Of a DNA stretch of 64,000 nucleotides, positions 1 to 11,559 are shown piece after piece. Source of the DNA: Phymatolithon calcareum (taxonomy: Eukaryota; Rhodophyta; Florideophyceae; Hapalidiales). The stretch covers positions 2,542,001 to 2,606,000 of the forward strand of contig OZ345366.1 of the NCBI GenBank assembly GCA_977006965.1, in the 5' to 3' direction. A model generated the notes under the pieces. It was given only the letters and a program-made list of their open reading frames with translations. It ran no database searches and was not told where the DNA came from. The position numbers and the translations under genes were made by a program. How positions within the stretch are numbered: position 1 is the stretch's first letter; each line of letters opens with the position of its first letter.

Positions 1-390
1 TTTTAGACGGGAATCACCTCATTACGTGAAACTTCATGGTGATGACGTAAGCCATGGCAAGGGAGGATGCATGGTCACAACCCAACTGATGAGCACTTCC
101 ACAGTGCAGGTTGCCGATAATACATTAACTCGATCAAGATTATTGTCGAGTCTCTACGCTCACAATGACTTTCTGCTACTCTTTAACGTCATTTGATCAA
201 ATTGCCACCGCTCGTGAGGTTTATTTACGCAATATTATTCTAGACGGTTTACGATTGCAATATCAAGGAGGTCTGCCCAGATGTGCATGGGGCTCTCCAA
301 CATTAAACTTGTGACGAGGCATGAATCCGTCAATGCCAGCTTCTGATACACTAAGGCTTGATTGCATTCTTATAAATATGCTGTCAATTC

Positions 391-2052
391 TCAGCATCTC
401 TCTTCTTCTTGGATAAGATCCGCCGCTAGCTCCGCCAGCATATACACACTTGCCATAGGACCCGCCTGCCTCGGCATTTGCGGGATAACACTTGAGTCCA
501 CAACTCGGACCCCGTCCAGATCCTTTACTTTGAAGTCCGCATCCACAACTCTTCCAACAGCGCAGCCGCCGACAACATGGTATGCGGACGTTGCGCGATT
601 TCGCACCAGAGCCTCCGTGATCGGCACAGTCGAGCCCGGGGTCACTTCGTCTGCTTGCAGAGACTCTGGGAATTTTGCGTGGAGATCGCGCAATTTTTTC
701 AAGCAAACCACCAACCTTGCAGCCTCTTCAGAACCGCCAAGAAAATCTAATGCGAGACGAGGCGCCGTTAATGGATTGGATCCCGTCACGGAGATTCTCC
801 CGAATGACTTCGGTTGCCCAAGACAGGTTGACAAGAAGAGTGGTTGTCCTGCGGATTCGTCTCTCACGGAAAACGAGTTAGTCATCAACAAATAGAAATC
901 GCGACCGAATCGCCCGTTTACCCCGGAAACAGCCTTGCCAAGCAACCCTCCCTCACCGGACATGAATTTCATACGTTCTGGGACAGAAAGCACCTCGTCC
1001 GGATTGTTATCGCGTACAGTTGGACGGCCAGTGTACGCTGATATGACAAGCCCCAAGCTACGGCTTTGCACTTTTTTGCCCACCGGTAATTTATGCAGCA
1101 GCGGAATATCTGCCTTTTTCAGCACATCGCGAGGGCCAATACCGGACATCTGCAACAACTTGGGCGAGCCGATGGGACCCGCTGATACAATGACCTGCTT
1201 CCTGGCTCTCAAGACCTGCTTGGTTGACATCGATTCGGCTAGCATATATTCAATTCCCCGCACACGTCGACGACGTTCCAGATCGGACTGCAGGCACTGA
1301 CACTTGCCATGCTTGCATTTGTAGCTTGTGCGACGGCTTCGGCTGCGTGGCGTGAGCAGCAGCTTGGTCACTGTGGCGCCTTCAATTAAGCGTAAGTTAT
1401 GCTTGCACTTTCCATTCATAACGGGTTTCAGATATGCCGTACAAGCGTCGTTACGCCTTCCAACCTTGGACACAGTTAGAAAATTGGAAAACACTCCCTC
1501 CCTCCGCCTGCCATCAAACGGATTCTTCAGAATGGGAAGGCCCACCTTCTCAGCCGCAGATAACCACTCATCGCCGAGTTCTTGTCGCAGATTCTGTGGC
1601 GGTTGCATCGGTTTAATGCGATCCTCAGCACGAGCGTAAAGCACGGCCGCGCGGAAGGCAGTGAGCCCCTGGAAACCCCAGCGGGCGACTTGGGCGAGCG
1701 GGGGTATGTTCCATTGGCCACTGTTGATAGAGCTGCTACCGCCCAGCGCGTTCCCGGTTATGAGAATATCTGTACGGCCGTTGAGGCCCGGATTGGGGGC
1801 AGTCTCAAAGGTCTCAACAAGACGTGTGTTCCATGTCTCTGTAGTGAGACGGGGGGCGCTCACTAGAAGGCGTTCGCTGGCGTTGAGGGGAGTGGCGCGC
1901 TCCAACAAAGTTACTTGACGATGTGCGAGACGAGAGCAAAGGCGGGCAGCCAGTGCGCATCCCGCGGTGCCACTACCAATAACGATGTAGTCGGTGCTGG
2001 GAAGGGCACGTACAAAGCCGACGAGGATGAGGAACAAGAATGGTAGATACAT
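391..2052 (-). CDS. GMC-family FAD-dependent oxidoreductase, secreted or ER-targeted
   Basis: A 553-residue intronless ORF. Residues 1-19 are a hydrophobic leader (MYLPFLFLILVGFVRALPS), so entry into the secretory pathway is likely. An FAD-binding GSGTAGCALAARL motif follows at about residues 27-39, GGSSSIN at about 103-109, and SAGPIGSPKLLQMSGIGP (GMC signature 2) near the middle. The C-terminal GMC domain has SAYHVVGGCAVGRVVD and VVDSSVIPQMP. The family oxidises alcohols, sugars or choline, or acts as hydroxynitrile lyase; the substrate cannot be read from sequence. The catalytic His of SAYHVVGG is present. The second catalytic position, usually Asn or His in a TNAP-like segment, appears to be Met in RQAGPMASVYMLAE by my hand alignment. 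Length is normal for the family. The ATG follows a TATA-like box by about 64 bp. GC is higher than in the surrounding repeats, as expected of a host gene. Confidence 0.9.
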   Translation of the reverse strand: MYLPFLFLILVGFVRALPSTDYIVIGSGTAGCALAARLCSRLAHRQVTLLERATPLNASERLLVSAPRLTTETWNTRLVETFETAPNPGLNGRTDILITGNALGGSSSINSGQWNIPPLAQVARWGFQGLTAFRAAVLYARAEDRIKPMQPPQNLRQELGDEWLSAAEKVGLPILKNPFDGRRREGVFSNFLTVSKVGRRNDACTAYLKPVMNGKCKHNLRLIEGATVTKLLLTPRSRSRRTSYKCKHGKCQCLQSDLERRRRVRGIEYMLAESMSTKQVLRARKQVIVSAGPIGSPKLLQMSGIGPRDVLKKADIPLLHKLPVGKKVQSRSLGLVISAYTGRPTVRDNNPDEVLSVPERMKFMSGEGGLLGKAVSGVNGRFGRDFYLLMTNSFSVRDESAGQPLFLSTCLGQPKSFGRISVTGSNPLTAPRLALDFLGGSEEAARLVVCLKKLRDLHAKFPESLQADEVTPGSTVPITEALVRNRATSAYHVVGGCAVGRVVDADFKVKDLDGVRVVDSSVIPQMPRQAGPMASVYMLAELAADLIQEEERC

Positions 2053-2115
2053 CCTTGGGAGCTCTGGAAATGCAGAAAGAAGCAGATGGTACCTAAACTT
2101 CAGTGTACCCAGCGA

Positions 2116-2123
2116 TATTTATA
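2116..2123 (-). promoter_or_regulatory. TATA-like box of the GMC gene
   Basis: The minus strand reads TATAAATA about 64 bp upstream of the ATG at 2052, a plausible core promoter position for a short 5' UTR. It is a motif match only. Confidence 0.45.
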
Positions 2124-2387
2124 CTGTAGTCTCACGATCGAGGCTTGATCTGTGAGGAAGCAGCAAGTCACTTTCATGGAAGCAGCGATAATGTCTGTCC
2201 ATGACTTCCCGTTCGAAATTGAGGTGTTGCGAGGTATTTGAACAAATAAAACATCTCTTCCGGCTCGATCAAATTTTGTGATGCCACATTGGACTGTTGT
2301 GTATCATAGATACTGTACTGTAGCCAGCAAAGCGTTTTCTGAATTCTCGAGACTTGCACTCGTCGTCAATTCATTCAGCGAAATTGG

Positions 2388-2470
2388 ATTGGATTTTTGT
2401 TTAATTGAAGCTCCCTTTGTCAACCATCATTGCGCCTGAAAGACTTTTCTTTGCTCTACAATCCTTCGCT
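2388..2470 (-). repeat. LINE-type 3' tail, family with GGGAGCTTCAATTAAAC end
   Basis: On the minus strand this copy carries the block GGGAGCTTCAATTAAAC followed by a (CCAAT)-rich end. Related copies lie at about 3458-3515 (plus), 39229-39300 (minus) and 63535-63605 (plus). Copies on both strands with a common 3' end are typical of 5'-truncated non-LTR retrotransposons. Confidence 0.5.
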
Positions 2471-2956
2471 TACGTTCTCATTTAAGTAGTTGATCGGACA
2501 TTTTCTTTGGACAGTATCAACTGCCATTCCCAGCATCTTTTTTCAGCGAGATTGGATGAGAACACATCTTAGTGTATTCAGCGTAAATCCATCTCAAAAG
2601 CTTCGGTCATACAAAATTAAGCGGCCCAGCAGGGCCACATGCGCAAAGAAGAGGAGAAAGCGCCCTTGTCCCATCCATTGCAGCTTCTGTCGTGAGCAGC
2701 GAAAGTACGACAAGCACTGTTCATGTACGTAGAAGCGGACTCGTCCGTTCAAAGAATAAATTTCACAGTCCAGCAAGGCTATAGTCCTTGGCGCGCGAGG
2801 CATATTACGGTATCCCCATACCTACTCGCTGGTAAGCAACCCGTTTCACCGCCTGCAATATAGAAATGGATCGAGGAAAGCAGTCGGCCGGCCTTCCGGA
2901 TGTCACATCCGCAGCAACCCTGAATTGTGCTTGAGAGGTGTTATGTTACAGTAAAC

Positions 2957-3035
2957 GGAAAAAGAGGGGAAGCGGTTACTTTAGCGAGGCCTGGAAGCTT
3001 CCAGGCCTCACATCCGCTTTCTCTCTTTTTCATCC
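2957..3035. repeat. Hairpin with 24-bp perfect palindrome
   Basis: Positions 2986-3009 are a perfect palindrome built on GAGGCCTGGAAG. Flanking arms (GAAAAAGAGGGGAAGCGG on the left, the near-complement on the right) extend the inverted symmetry to roughly 80 bp. It may be a tiny fold-back element; no target duplication was found. Confidence 0.5.
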
Positions 3036-3184
3036 AATGAGGCGTGGAGGGGTGGCCGAGGACAGATGGAGCACAGGGAGCCGAGGATTTGAGAATTTTG
3101 CTTCCTGTTTGAAAATCGTATGATGAGTCCGATTATGCACCAATCTGGGAAGCCCTACTGTACTGCCTGGCCGATAGTTAATTA

Positions 3185-3402
3185 GGGCCGATGAACGAAT
3201 AGTTCCCAAGCGGGAAAATGGGAAAATGAGAAATTGGGAACGAGAGTACGTCCAATAGAAAATCTGCATTTGGGAAATTTTACTTCTTCTGCTTCGATCA
3301 GGCTCCAAATTCCACAAGTGCACGTATTCTATTGCACATATTGCCGTTCCCATTTTCTCAATTTCCCATTTTCCCGGTTGGGAACTATTCGTTCATCGGC
3401 CC
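3185..3402. mobile_element. Tourist-like (PIF/Harbinger-type) MITE
   Basis: A 218-bp element with inverted repeats of about 58 bp beginning GGGCCGATGAACGAATAG, and flanked on both sides by TTA (3182-3184 and 3403-3405). A GGGCC start plus a 3-bp TWA duplication is the known hallmark of PIF/Harbinger MITEs. It has no coding capacity. The arms differ at only a few bases, so the copy is not very old. Confidence 0.85.
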
Positions 3403-3457
3403 TTACCATATTGCGTATATTTCTGTGTTTCTCCACCTCTGCTATTGCATGATTAGG

Positions 3458-3515
3458 CACAATGATAATTGACAAAGGGAGTTTCAATTAAACAGAAATC
3501 AAATCCAAATGCACA
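3458..3515 (+). repeat. LINE-type 3' tail fragment
   Basis: A plus-strand copy of the tail also seen at 2388-2470, with GACAAAGGGAGTTTCAATTA followed by AAACAGAAATC. It is a short fragment without coding sequence. Confidence 0.45.
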
Positions 3516-4896
3516 ATTTCTGCTTCGACTATTGAAACTCATTTATCTTAAGCTTGTATAGAAACATATTCGTGCCTTCGTCAGCGGCACGGACGTATTC
3601 TGGTACTGTACGTGCATTAATTTCTAAATTATAAAGCTTATATGGAACAATTTGTTAGTTCCAATGCAGGCGAGTGAAGAAACAAGATAGGAAAAAAGAT
3701 TAACAGCGACTTTGGCTAGGAAAAGAAAAGTGTTTATACACCCGACGGCATAGGTCTTTCGTATTTCTTCCTTATCCGTGTGGAGCGGACTACAGGCACC
3801 AGCAAGAAAGGCGATGTTAAGGCCCTACATGTGATATATATATATATTTTTAGTAGTATTTATTAAACGCTCTCAGTAACACTCTTTAGACAGTAAGGGA
3901 GATGCGTTTCAGTTGCTACAGCCTTGTAGCATAGTATAACATTCATATATGCATCTTCCGCAATCTTGTATATCGTGGCCCTAGCTGCAAAAACCCACAT
4001 CGGACGGATGTGGGAAAAGCTTAGAGTCCTCTATGCGCTCAGCGGCGATTCGAGCTCGCAATTCTTATCCTTTGTTTTTCTATTCCATGTCCTCGTAAAA
4101 GGCACTGGTAAAGAAGAGTAGCTGGTCCAGTTCTTCTTCGGTCTTCTTGGTCTCTTCTCCGGTCAGCTGGTATCTCGCCAAAGACGTTTCAACCGTGTGC
4201 AATAGCCTTGATATGATTTCGCCAAATTTGTCTTCTAGTAGTGTCGTACTCAGTGGGGGAAATCTCCCAAACGCCCACTTCACCGCCAATTGACCTACAT
4301 GTGATATGCTCTAAGAATTGCCTTCGCCACGACCTCGGAATCGTTGATTGTCGAAGCATACATTTATTGTAATATTGCGCCCGACACAGAATGACGGAGA
4401 AGTGCTGTTCTGGGTAGACTGCTCAACAATAACATTTCAGAAATCTCAACCAGAGGGATGATGATTGCTATGTTCCACTAAGAGGCTGTGACGTCTAGGA
4501 GGCTTCATTTGGTTACACTTGCTGAGGTCGGAGGCGTTTATTATGGCCGATTCGATATCTTGGTTTAGTGTATCGTCAAGGAGAGAGACGTTTATTCCGG
4601 GTACGCAGTGCAGTAGTATTCCGCGAACGAGGTTCTGATTTTGAGTGCTTCGCTTGAGAGAGCTTCTTATTCTCTTCTCCCCCTGCAGCTCTTCTCAGTG
4701 GAGAGGCCGTCAGCAGCGAACCGGGCGGCTCCATGATCCTCCGACTTGAAAGACCATTGATGCATGATCTTTATCCAGAGCGCGGCGTTTACCAAAGGTT
4801 ATTGCTCGGTCTCCTGTAAAATTTCCAGGAGAAATGGTTTAAAAAATTCCAAAACCTCAAGTTATGTAACAGTATAACAACTGCCATCGAGCACTG
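3516..4896. other. Region without recognised gene
   Basis: AT-rich sequence with a short (AT)n run at about 3833-3846. A 69-codon minus ORF at 4080-4289 is charged and Glu-rich near its C-terminus but matches no family I know. Nothing here can be supported as a gene. Confidence 0.4.
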
Positions 4897-4908
4897 TTAA
4901 CAGTATTC

Positions 4909-5379
4909 TTTCTTTCTTTTATTGCGGGATTTATCAGAGCTGGTAAACAACTCCACATCCTTACGGCTCCAGTAGACTTAACAGATACGAGTGGTACTTG
5001 ATGTCACAACAGCTGCCCAAGCTGCACAATGTGCAGACCTTGGGGAAGCTTAACATCTATATCGCTACATAGCCAATCTTCAGTCGCCGTCCTTCAAAGG
5101 GATGCCCCGGGTTGGAAACCATTTAGGACGCTCACGGTAGCTAGTCATCTCGCTGCCTTCTTTCATCTTCTTCTGTCTTCTCTCCCAGCTTCCTTGAGCG
5201 TTGCGGCACACCACTCAGGGCGGAATCCATGTACTACCATACTACCAGAAGGTGATAGTCTTCTCCCATGGGGAGGCCGGATCACAGCTCTTGCAAGTTC
5301 AAAAAAACCCTGCACTGTAGCGGGGAAAAATTCCTGACTGAGCTCTTGGTTCCTATCTGTGACGCACAGGTGAACGGGC
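4909..5379 (-). mobile_element. 5'-truncated non-LTR retroposon with AAAG-type tail
   Basis: A 471-bp block flanked by the perfect 12-bp duplication TTAACAGTATTC (4897-4908 and 5380-5391). On the minus strand it ends in a GCAATAAAAGAAAGAAAG tail. The same 3' block, about 85% identical by eye, recurs inside the insert at 53032-53818, and a related tail ends the insert at 51259-51645. Target duplications of 12 bp plus a simple-sequence 3' tail indicate target-primed reverse transcription. Whether it is a truncated LINE or a SINE is unclear: no RT is encoded in this stretch. Confidence 0.8.
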
Positions 5380-5578
5380 TTAACAGTATTCGATGACGTC
5401 TATATCTAACTCGCTCTTAAATCGTTGTTCCCTCACTCTTACTTAGTGTGAGTTGGAGTCAACAAGCTGCTCTGATGCTAGTGAATACCGGTCTTGAGGG
5501 CTTCTAAAATAAAAATTTAATTTCTCGTCCAAGTGGAAAAATCGCAATCATAGCCTAAATCCAAGGCATGGAAGCAGA

Positions 5579-5630
5579 TATGCTATTTTCTTCATGAAGA
5601 AAATAGCATACACCCCAGCTGCAGCTGGGG
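5579..5630. repeat. Two adjacent perfect palindromes
   Basis: Positions 5579-5610 form a perfect 32-bp palindrome (half-site TATGCTATTTTCTTCA). After a 2-bp spacer, 5613-5630 is a perfect 18-bp palindrome (half-site CCCCAGCTG). Both could extrude as hairpins. No gene or TE end was tied to them. Confidence 0.7.
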
Positions 5631-5911
5631 CCTGTTGCAAATCTATATTAACACAGAATTTGCGAGTAAAGGAGGCCTTTTTTTAGTTGAAATGCGTGTT
5701 CTTGGGAGATTTTCTTTTCGGAAGAAGACATTTCCATATCAGTGGGACCACCTGAGCTAACTGTGGAGACGGTGAGCGTAGAAATCACTGTGGGGTCGTG
5801 CTGCAGTACATTTTCTAAGGCTAATACTCCTTGAATAGAATCGAGAACAAAAAAACTTGCACACTCCGAAATCTTCCCAAAAACCGCACTTTTTTGGAGT
5901 CGAAGAGTATA

Positions 5912-8900
5912 TCAGAACAAGAAGTAGAGTCGAGATTGCACTGGGAAGGGCCTAGAATGGTGTAATAAAATGGCGGGATTCAGTGTGCCTAAACCTCTTG
6001 CTTTCCTGTGCACGAGTAGCTTTGGGCACTGTAATTCTCCACATTGAGCTGCACGTAGAATTGTGGTAGTATTGTCATGCAACACTGATCCAGTGTCTTG
6101 GATGAAAAGGGCATCCATTTTGTGCACAAAATCGAAGCCATAGCATTCACCTCGTCCGGGTTCTATCGTCCCTGCGGTCAGAATTGGCCGTGCATTGCAA
6201 ACCAGACACCTTGCGATGACATTTTTGCGCGAGTGGAAATTGCGGAAACAATCTGCCGGACATTCCTTCCGACGCAAAGACTCCCTACGAAACACACCAC
6301 GCGGATCATCCGGAAGCATTTTGAGCTTGCGGGATGTGTTGGTACGTCGCACCTGCTACTGGTCATACGGAAATATACCGGGTGAACGCGTGTTTGTGGG
6401 GCAAGGGTGTAATTCCGGCTGCGCTCGTGTGGTGCACTCATGCAAGATTACCACAACAGAGACCAAACAAAAGCTTCTGCGGATAGCAAGGGGACACGAT
6501 TCGTCATTTTGAATCATCTCTGCTTAACGCCTGCATCCACATTTTCTTTACCTACTCCAGGGAATTCCGTCACCACCGAATCTTATGCCCCCACACCGAC
6601 GAAGCTCTAAGTATCCTCTCAGAGTGTAACGTTTTTTCAGATCTGTCCATGGATACAGTTGGCTCGCATCGAACAACCAACTCTGCGTTCTCTTTCCAGT
6701 TTCCTGTACCTGTACATACCGTTGTCGAAACTCAATTTCATTTCTCCGCGGTCCTAATGCTCCTGTTCTAGAACTCTGCATTATACTTATACTCTAGCAG
6801 AAGTATCCTCATTTTCCGTGAAGGTTGTAGAGCTTCGTGTTTGCGTGCTACTACTTCTCGGGAATCTAGTTCACGCGGAATGCCAGTCACTAATACATTA
6901 TTTTTTCTCTCGATTCATCTACCGCTCGTCGATTTGTGCAATCTCCCCGCAAGACAACAAGTCCGAGAATTTTTACCTTTGGGTTTACTACTAATTTAGA
7001 CTAACTTGTACACTTACAATCTATTTTTTAGCTTGACCTTCAAGCTCGAGACTTTGGATTTCAAAGATTTTTCCACAGGAATATTTTCAGGGAGAATGGT
7101 TTCTGTGAGCTACAAGTGGTCAATTAATTTTTCCTTGCCGCACGAGGCTTCAGTTTTGGGTCGCGTATACGCAATAACTGTGTTAGAGCCTCAAAGTACG
7201 TTCTGTCCAATCTGTTTCTTTTTCGCGTTGTCTCTTTGAGCCCCCTTCCAGAATTGCTTCCATTGTGCCTCCACTTTTCATCATTTCTTTCACCGGAAAA
7301 TTCTACGAAGATATAAACTGAATCACATACTGCTCAGATTGCAGGTTGTATCTAGGAGGATATTTCGCTTTCAGCTTTTCCACTATTACTGAGGCATTCA
7401 TTCTCCTGCTCTTGTCCCGGACGCCCGTCATGTAATTTGCCAAAAAGTCCTGAAAATAAAGTTGCACCGTTTTCTCCCCAAATCCTTGCCGGTGCGCGGG
7501 CCTTTTCGCCCATTCTGGTTTCAGTCTGCACCTTTCACGAACATCATCACTAACACTTCCTGAAAATTGTCAAAGGCAGGACTATTCTCGGCATTCGAGT
7601 GCACTTTCGGTGCCCCTTCGCTCATTAGACCATGCACCATTGTGGCCCCACGAATAGTCACCAAAGAGATCCTTGGTGCGCTGCATAATTCCGAGTGACC
7701 GAGAAAAATATCCTCTCGCTTAAAAGATGCGTTGCAACCCAAGCACACGAATCGCAGTTTTCTCTATGGACGGGCTCCTGGAGCACTTCTGTCACCACGC
7801 ATGCCTTCTTGCAGCTGTTCCACTGCCACGGCGATCTCAGGAAGATGGGTGTGACTTTCTCCTCGGTTTCTCGCAGTGTTTCAGCGCAAAAAACGCGACG
7901 CAAAGATGCCGAAGTCATCATCAATACCACCGTTTCACTAACTGCATATGAGAACAGGGAATCATTTTGTTCTGCGCCATTGTTGGAAGCTGATATTAAG
8001 TCTATGATGCCATCCAGGTCAATAGTCTCATCCTCCGCACTAAGTACATTGCCACGATCCGATATTTCGATTGTACTGGTACTAACATTGTTATCCGCGG
8101 CGTTAACTCCGCTGAAAATTTCCTCCTCGTGCCCCTCAAGTTCTGATTCATTGCCACCGTAGCGTCTGCATCTCCGGGCGCACTCACACAGTCCGTTGCA
8201 GGTCCGCTCACTCCCGACGCAACGAAAGACCTTTCTCGAGAGAACGTAAACATCCGAAACGAAAAACCAGAAATTGGATAAATGCTGGCATCCATCACAT
8301 CATTCTCGATTTCTCCATACACAATCTTGTCCGCTCTGCCAAAATTAACAAATTTGCCTTCTTTCTTCAGCTGTATCAATTTTTAAGGTGCTCATCATCT
8401 CGCTGAATAAACGAACGCCCTGCTAAGGAGTTAGCGAGACCACCATTGCAGTTTAGCGCCCGCACTATTTGATGCGGTGTGATCACGTTTTGCGCATAAT
8501 TAGAAATGAAAGAGTTGATGTACTCCATCGAAATTGCGAAGTGTGTGTCAGCGAAGCTCTTTCCATCTTGTGTTTCGCTCTGCAGAAAAGAACAAAGGCG
8601 CAATTGACGAGAACGTGAGATGAAAGGAAGAATAACGGGAAGTACGAAATTTTGATAGCAACGTGCGTTGTCGCTTAGAGCGTGAACTACTGGTACTCAT
8701 GGAAGCTCCAGTTTCAAACGTCGGAAAATAGCATCGCATATAGAGTCTACTAAATACATGTCCTGCTTCGTGTCCTATCCGGATATGCGATCGAAATATA
8801 GCTGTCGAAGTCCTCTTTCTCCATCATGATAAAAGATAACCTCCCCATGCCAGCTACTGCCACGCTTCCCAAAAAGTTCCAAGGATTTCGCACGATACCT

Positions 8901-10643
8901 TAGCGACTCGAATTTCATTTTTTAGTCGATCAAGACCACAATCTCCAATGGAGTCTGTCGATTCCCTTGTTTCACTTCGATCATAAGAGTTGCAGTACGG
9001 AATTTTTGGAGTCGCACCCTCTGTTGGTGTCCGTAGAGTAATAAAAGCTTTTTTTCGCCTCAGAGAAGATCTGCCTCATCCCCTCCTTCTGTCAGCCCTT
9101 CAATGCAGTTGAGTTTCATTTCTTCTAGAACCTGAAATAGAGCAAGACAAGTATTACATGCTGAAAACCTTGGGGACTCTGAGAAGTATGTGGCCTCGAT
9201 AGAAAATCTTCCGTCGTGCAATGCATCACTTCCGTCGCCGACGTACCGGGTAATGTACGAAAATTTGGCATGTTCTTCGGACGCGTCTAAGCCAGCCAAC
9301 AGGGTTTCTTTTTTCGCTCTGTCTACGATGTTTTCATCCACAACTCTTCGCAATAGTACGAAGTTATCGTACACGAGTGTACCCAGAACGTAATCGACGG
9401 CTGTCTTACTTTTTCGAAGCGCTTTGGTTAGAGGGTTGGAAACTTTAGGAAAGACGAGCGGGAAAGCGGTTTAGCGTTCTCCGTGGGTATCGCGCATATT
9501 TCAGAGTTAACGAACGGGCGTAATGCCTTACGAAGCCACGCTCGATAGCCTTTGTACATGTCCTCTGTTCTTCGCTTCCGCGTCAAACCGGAAAATCAAT
9601 CTCCTTGACTCTTTTTTCCTCTTCTACGCTTATTTCCAATCGCTTGTTCCCCATAACAACATCTGTACATCTTCCAATATGAAAATAAAGGTGTCTCGGA
9701 GAGTATTTTCTTCAGCCCTGCGCCTGCACATAAGTTGTTTCGGTCGAATTTGACCCGAAATTTGCGACTTCCAGTGATGTCGTGCACGAGTTTATCGAGC
9801 TCTAAACCTGCCAGAGAGAGCGGCTTTGAACCCCAATGGATACGCCGGTGTCCCAATATCATAACATGGGATTGTACTAGCGGTATCCTCTTGGGAATTA
9901 GTTCTGCCGGATCTGGGATCGATTTCAGAGTTCATCTCCTGAATGGCCGTCTTCCCCTGTACGTTGCATGCCTACCCTGCTTTTCACTTCCGTATTGCCT
10001 ATTTCTCCATCAAAGTTTTCGCCGTTCTGGTCATCGCTATCATCACCTACGATTTTCTCTGCAGGTAATTGTTGCCGGAGAAAATGCAAGCATTTTTTCT
10101 GCTGAGCACTTTGCAAAATACTCCCATCAAAGCTTCTCTTTCGGGGCTTCTTTTCTTGAGTGCTTTGATCCCTTTACAAAGTTCTTGAGCGAAGGCAGTT
10201 TGAGCATTGACTGTTGCCAGCTCAAGGAAGGGGGAAACGGTTCTTTTATTAGAATAGAGCAAGGATAATAGCCCTTGAGCACCAGACTCAGCAAGTTTTT
10301 GAACCCTGCGGACAGTAAGCGCGTCCAAATGTTCTGCAAGTCGTCCGCGTTCATGAAGGTTCGGAATTTGATGTTTATTCTTAGATTGTAGGCCAAGTGA
10401 TCGCAAAATGGACCGAATCTGAGGAGAATGGGTTCTAATTCTCTCAAGAAGTCTAACAGTTTTTCTTGTAGGTTCTGTTGGCTCGGCGTCTTCGATACGG
10501 CCATCTATGCAAATATTACTGCAAAAGCTGCACTTTCTGAAATCTACACAGCGTCGCTTTCTGCATGTACAGACGAGCGGCCTCTCAATACTGTGTGCCG
10601 CATCCATTGAAACATCAATGTGACTTCTGTAACTGATACTCAC
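5912..10643 (-). pseudogene. Broken, unrecognised multi-part coding remnant, transposon-like
   Basis: A run of minus-strand ORF pieces in changing frames looks protein-like in composition: about 10643-10047, 9862-9596, 9374-9060, 8603-8002, 7930-7521, 6781-6548 and 6352-5912. Visible features are a possible zinc-binding segment CLGCNASFKREDIFLGHSEL followed by C (about 7748-7680) and the segment WLFDASQLYPWTDLKKRYTL (about 6690-6630). A basic, Arg/Lys-rich N-terminal part lies at about 10.6-10.1 kb. I do not recognise the family. The pieces share a strand and an order, which suggests one ancient gene or two neighbouring ones, now cut by frameshifts and stops. Introns cannot be excluded for some breaks. 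A transposon origin is inferred only from the context. Confidence 0.35.
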
Positions 10644-10911
10644 TAGCAGCGAATAGCGCAGTGAACGCCTCCTTGGAGTTCCAGACAGTGCTGTACGTTA
10701 CTGTAAAAATTTGTGTGTCATGCCATTGATTTGGACACCTTGAGTTGCCTTAACCCGTGCTTTCTCTCATACCTATGTTTTATGGGTTTTTTACCCATTT
10801 GAGCGATGTGCAGGCTAGAAGAAGAACAAGAGGAAAGTTTTATTATAGTATTTCCAATGCATCCTGTGCAGGCTGCAGCAACCCTGCGGCTTCCAACAGC
10901 ACTATCATACC

Positions 10912-11302
10912 CTCTATTTCCTATAAGGATAGCTGCCTTCATATTGTCATTACAGCTTGCATTTACAGATAGCCCTTACAAATAGCATTACAGTCATTAC
11001 AGTACCGTAGGTTTCGATGCGTGCTTACACCGTGAAGGATCACCAAGGGCAAACTCTAGAACTGCTACTTACAGCTGCTTTACACAGCTTACTGATGCTT
11101 ACACTGTAAGCATTACAGCGGCGGGCTAGGAAGCCGCGAAGCGGCTTCTAGATACTTCCATTGATCCATTTCTCATACTGCCAAGTCATTCTTGATCCAA
11201 TTCTTTTTCTATAATGGTCGCTGCTTCGCGGCGCACTCGGCCTTTTGCCAGGGAACAAACCGACCATAGCCAGTGTACCAACTTGTGCGTTTAACACCCC
11301 AC
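10912..11302 (+). repeat. Dispersed repeat, copy 1 (TTACAGT-rich)
   Basis: Matches 45316-45690 in the same orientation, about 80% by eye. The first half is full of TTACAG/ATTACAGT motifs. The second half contains AGGAAGCCGCGAAGCGGCTT and a shared segment starting TTCCATTGATCCATTTCTC. No ORF is conserved between the copies. TE class is unknown. Confidence 0.65.
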
Positions 11303-11559
11303 AGACCGGTCCATTAAGTTTTATATGGAACAGCACATTCCGAAGGAGAACTAGAGCTCCAGAAAAATAGAGTTGCTAAATGATGGTGAATAGTAATCTG
11401 ATCAGTTCAAGGTTTCAATCACTTCAATAGCCAATTCAGTTGTCTCCCACTATTGATTGTTTGCGATTGCCCTCAAGGACCTTCTTATTTCGTTGCGAAA
11501 CTTTACACGCATGACGACTATGGATTCATCGGCGATCAACCATCGTCGAACCCGTGTCT

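Noticed and set aside
362-1918. Plus-strand ORFs opposite the GMC gene
   Set aside because: They mirror the GMC coding sequence, lack motifs and are explained by its codon usage.
5912-10643. Helitron or Maverick assignment for the large unassigned remnant
   Set aside because: No Rep HUH motif, helicase Walker motif, DNA polymerase B or integrase residues were visible.
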